DNA of 22,476 bases from the NCBI GenBank assembly GCA_946626395.1, contig CAMOUF010000254.1:1-22476 (forward strand). Direction: 5' to 3'. Origin of the DNA: an uncultured Clostridia bacterium. GTDB taxonomy: Bacteria > Bacillota > Clostridia > Christensenellales > Aristaeellaceae. Made by a program: the position numbers and the translations under genes. Under the pieces are notes generated by a model. That model saw only the letters and a program-made list of their open reading frames with translations, was not told the DNA's origin and ran no database searches. Every line of letters starts with the position of its first letter. Position 1 is the stretch's first letter. Below, piece after piece: positions 21,310-22,476 of this stretch.

Positions 21310-21390
21310 GCGGTTTTGCCTGAAAACATCATTTTCCCGTCTCAAATGTCAAAAGCGCACTGTGCAGCATGAAAGTCAGACAAAATAAAA

Positions 21391-21458
21391 AAGGCAATAG
21401 GGATTAGGCAATAGGAGAGCGAGGGGGCAGACCACTCCTCACTCCTCACTCCTAACTT
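21391..21458. repeat. Heptad repeat element, copy E (hybrid of two array types)
   Basis: The left part (21391-21415) is a CAATAGG-type array like those of copies A and B. After about 18 bases (AGAGCGAGGGGGCAGACC region) the right part (21434-21457) is an ACTCCTC array like the right arm of copy D. The two halves are not complementary, so no hairpin forms. The right array contains the stop codon of recO (21452-21454). Neither the flank nor the core of copies A and B is present. Confidence 0.65.
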
Positions 21459-22180
21459 TCCCAAAGTCCCTCATGGCGAATGGGCTTTTCCAGCCGCGCT
21501 TCCACATATTCCCCAAGCAGCGCGCCGGGGGCGTCGGCAGGGAGGCATTCCGTTTTGTCGATGCCTTTTTCCAGCACGTCCCGCATCCATTGCGCCTGGG
21601 CGGGGGTCAGAGGCCGGGCGGCGGTGAGGCTGCCCTGGCAGCGGCCGCAGAGCAGGCCGCCGTTTTCAATATCCATGAGCCGGATTTCCCCGTCCTCCAC
21701 GCGCCTGCCGCAGCGGACGCAGTGGGAAAGCCGGGGCCGGTAACCGCTGATGGCGGAAAAATGGAGGAGAAACGCAGCGGCCACAGCCTTGGGGTCCTTC
21801 TCCGTATAAGCCAGGCGGGACAGAGAACGGGCCAAAAGGGTGAACAGCTCCACCGCCCGCTCCCCCGGCTGGGCCGCGGCCTCGGCTACGGACAGAAGAT
21901 ACGTGGCGTACAGGAGCCGATCGTAATCCGTACGCAGGGGAAAGAAGCTCTCCGTCACATTGCAGGAGGACACGTTCATGCGGCCCTTCCCGGCGTAGAG
22001 CACATATTCCCCCAGGGCGAACCATTCGCTGGCGGCCAGCAGCGGGCTCTGGGGCCGCTTGCAGCCCCGGCATACCGCCTCCACCCGGCCCATGGCGGGC
22101 GAAAGCAGCGTCAGCATCCGGTCATGCTCCCGGTAATCCGCGTGGCGCAGCACGATGGCCTGGGTAACGATGGACGGCAC
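21452..22180 (-). CDS. recO: DNA repair protein RecO
   Basis: This 242-residue recombination mediator acts with RecR to load RecA onto SSB-coated single strands. An N-terminal OB fold starts TQAIVLRHADYREHDRMLTL, continues GRVEAVCRGCKRPQS and leads into a helical region. A four-cysteine zinc site (C154, C157, C178, C181: CVRCG and CGRC) marks the Gram-positive/Deinococcus type. The start is GTG at 22180 with AAGGGGG ten bases upstream; no better ATG is available. The last codons GAA AGT and the TAG stop fall within a heptad repeat array (copy E), suggesting that the repeat set the present end of the protein. A promoter is visible just upstream, so it need not be in an operon with era or other neighbours. 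Confidence 0.93.
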   Translation of the reverse strand: MPSIVTQAIVLRHADYREHDRMLTLLSPAMGRVEAVCRGCKRPQSPLLAASEWFALGEYVLYAGKGRMNVSSCNVTESFFPLRTDYDRLLYATYLLSVAEAAAQPGERAVELFTLLARSLSRLAYTEKDPKAVAAAFLLHFSAISGYRPRLSHCVRCGRRVEDGEIRLMDIENGGLLCGRCQGSLTAARPLTPAQAQWMRDVLEKGIDKTECLPADAPGALLGEYVEARLEKPIRHEGLWES

Positions 22181-22210
22181 AGCGAGCCAACCCCCTTTTT
22201 TGTTTAAAAG

Positions 22211-22238
22211 AGTATAAGGTGTATCTGTTCAGTCGCAA
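22211..22238 (-). promoter_or_regulatory. Promoter of recO
   Basis: On the minus strand TTGCGA (22233-22238), a 16-base spacer and TATACT (22211-22216). The start near 22204 gives a leader of about 25 bases with the AAGGGGG ribosome site. The -35 box lies within the outer flank of repeat copy B while the -10 box lies just outside it. Confidence 0.6.
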
Positions 22239-22476
22239 TGATTTGAAATACACTCTAAGTGATTAGGCAATAGGCAATAGGCAATAGGCAATAGTTGAAA
22301 GAGTGCAGTACAGAGTGCAGAATGCAGAGAAATATAGCGTACACAATGAACGCATGAAGACTTGAAATAACGAAAATATCTGAACTCTGAACTCTTCACT
22401 CTGTACTCTCGTTTTCCTATTGCCTATTGCCTGATGCCTATTGCCTGGTGACTATTGCCTAATGCCTATTGCCTGG
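22221..22476. repeat. Heptad repeat element, copy B (cut by window end)
   Basis: An outer flank (22221-22260) leads into a CAATAGG array (about 22262-22295), an AGAGTGC-type inner array, a core (22327-22414) homologous to 4525-4604 of copy A, and an inverted CTATTGC array from about 22416 to the window end. The core differs from copy A by scattered substitutions and by one extra 7-base unit (CTGAACT). The inverted array is longer than in copy A and includes a TGGTGAC variant. The far flank is beyond the window. Apart from the recO promoter there is no gene between 22181 and 22476. Confidence 0.8.

Noticed and set aside
21281..21352. SigW-type promoter for nfeD-floA as in Bacillus
   Set aside because: No TGAAAC/CGTA pair with the right spacing was found upstream of the NfeD start.
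22261..22476. Possible CRISPR array from the repeated AATAGGC units
   Set aside because: The units are seven bases with no spacers, the arrays are inverted, and no cas genes are present.

Overview
The window is chromosomal DNA from a fairly GC-rich member of the Bacillota. It is most likely an anaerobic, gut- or rumen-type Clostridia. The reasons are a large-fusion type 2-hydroxyacyl-CoA dehydratase activase, tandem lonB and lonA, an EpsG-type polysaccharide operon, FloA with a short NfeD protein, a zinc-binding bS18, a DUF5685 protein and strong AGGAGG ribosome sites. The species cannot be named from the sequence. Coding is dense and third positions are GC-rich, so many long antisense open frames are only shadows of real genes.

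Layout. 1-521 (-): 5' part of an acyl-CoA dehydratase activase. 625-2619 (-): three-gene operon (zinc-ribbon membrane protein, DUF5685 protein, J-domain/TPR protein). 2854-4420 (+): a YbaK-type editing domain and PsuG, each with its own promoter. 4421-4759: convergent gap with a repeat element and two facing terminators. 4760-5365 (-): unknown secreted protein. 5537-9662 (+): LonB then LonA, each with a promoter, ending in a strong terminator. 9795-16548 (-): seven-gene exopolysaccharide operon (Wzz-like, sugar-phosphate transferase, GT2, GT4, EpsG-like polymerase, GT2, flippase), most genes overlapping or touching. 16791-17962 (-): rpsF-ssb-rpsR with a structured leader and a terminator. 18195-19519 (-): LytTR response regulator coupled to a membrane-anchored unknown protein. 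19701-21242 (-): nfeD-floA. 21452-22180 (-): recO.

The most unusual feature is intergenic. Six places (about 4429-4670, 16645-16713, 18091-18194, 19541-19700, 21391-21458 and 22221-22476) hold arrays of degenerate 7-base units such as CAATAGG, GAGGAGT, AGAGTTC and AAGTTCC. In four of the six, an array in one orientation is followed by the same array inverted, so the element can fold into a long hairpin. Two copies share a homologous core of about 80 bp, and three share an outer flank of about 41 bp that looks like a terminal inverted repeat. One copy is a hybrid of two array types. Three arrays start at or inside the stop codon of the neighbouring gene (recO, floA, the LytTR regulator). This looks like a family of non-autonomous, heptad-based palindromic elements that exchange segments and change length by whole heptads. 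It recalls the heptanucleotide STRR repeats of filamentous cyanobacteria, but here it is in a Bacillota genome.

How the genes fit together: the window is mostly housekeeping (translation, replication and repair, proteolysis, membrane microdomains). The surface-polysaccharide operon is the accessory part. Its first gene lies about 100-130 bp from one of the repeat elements.
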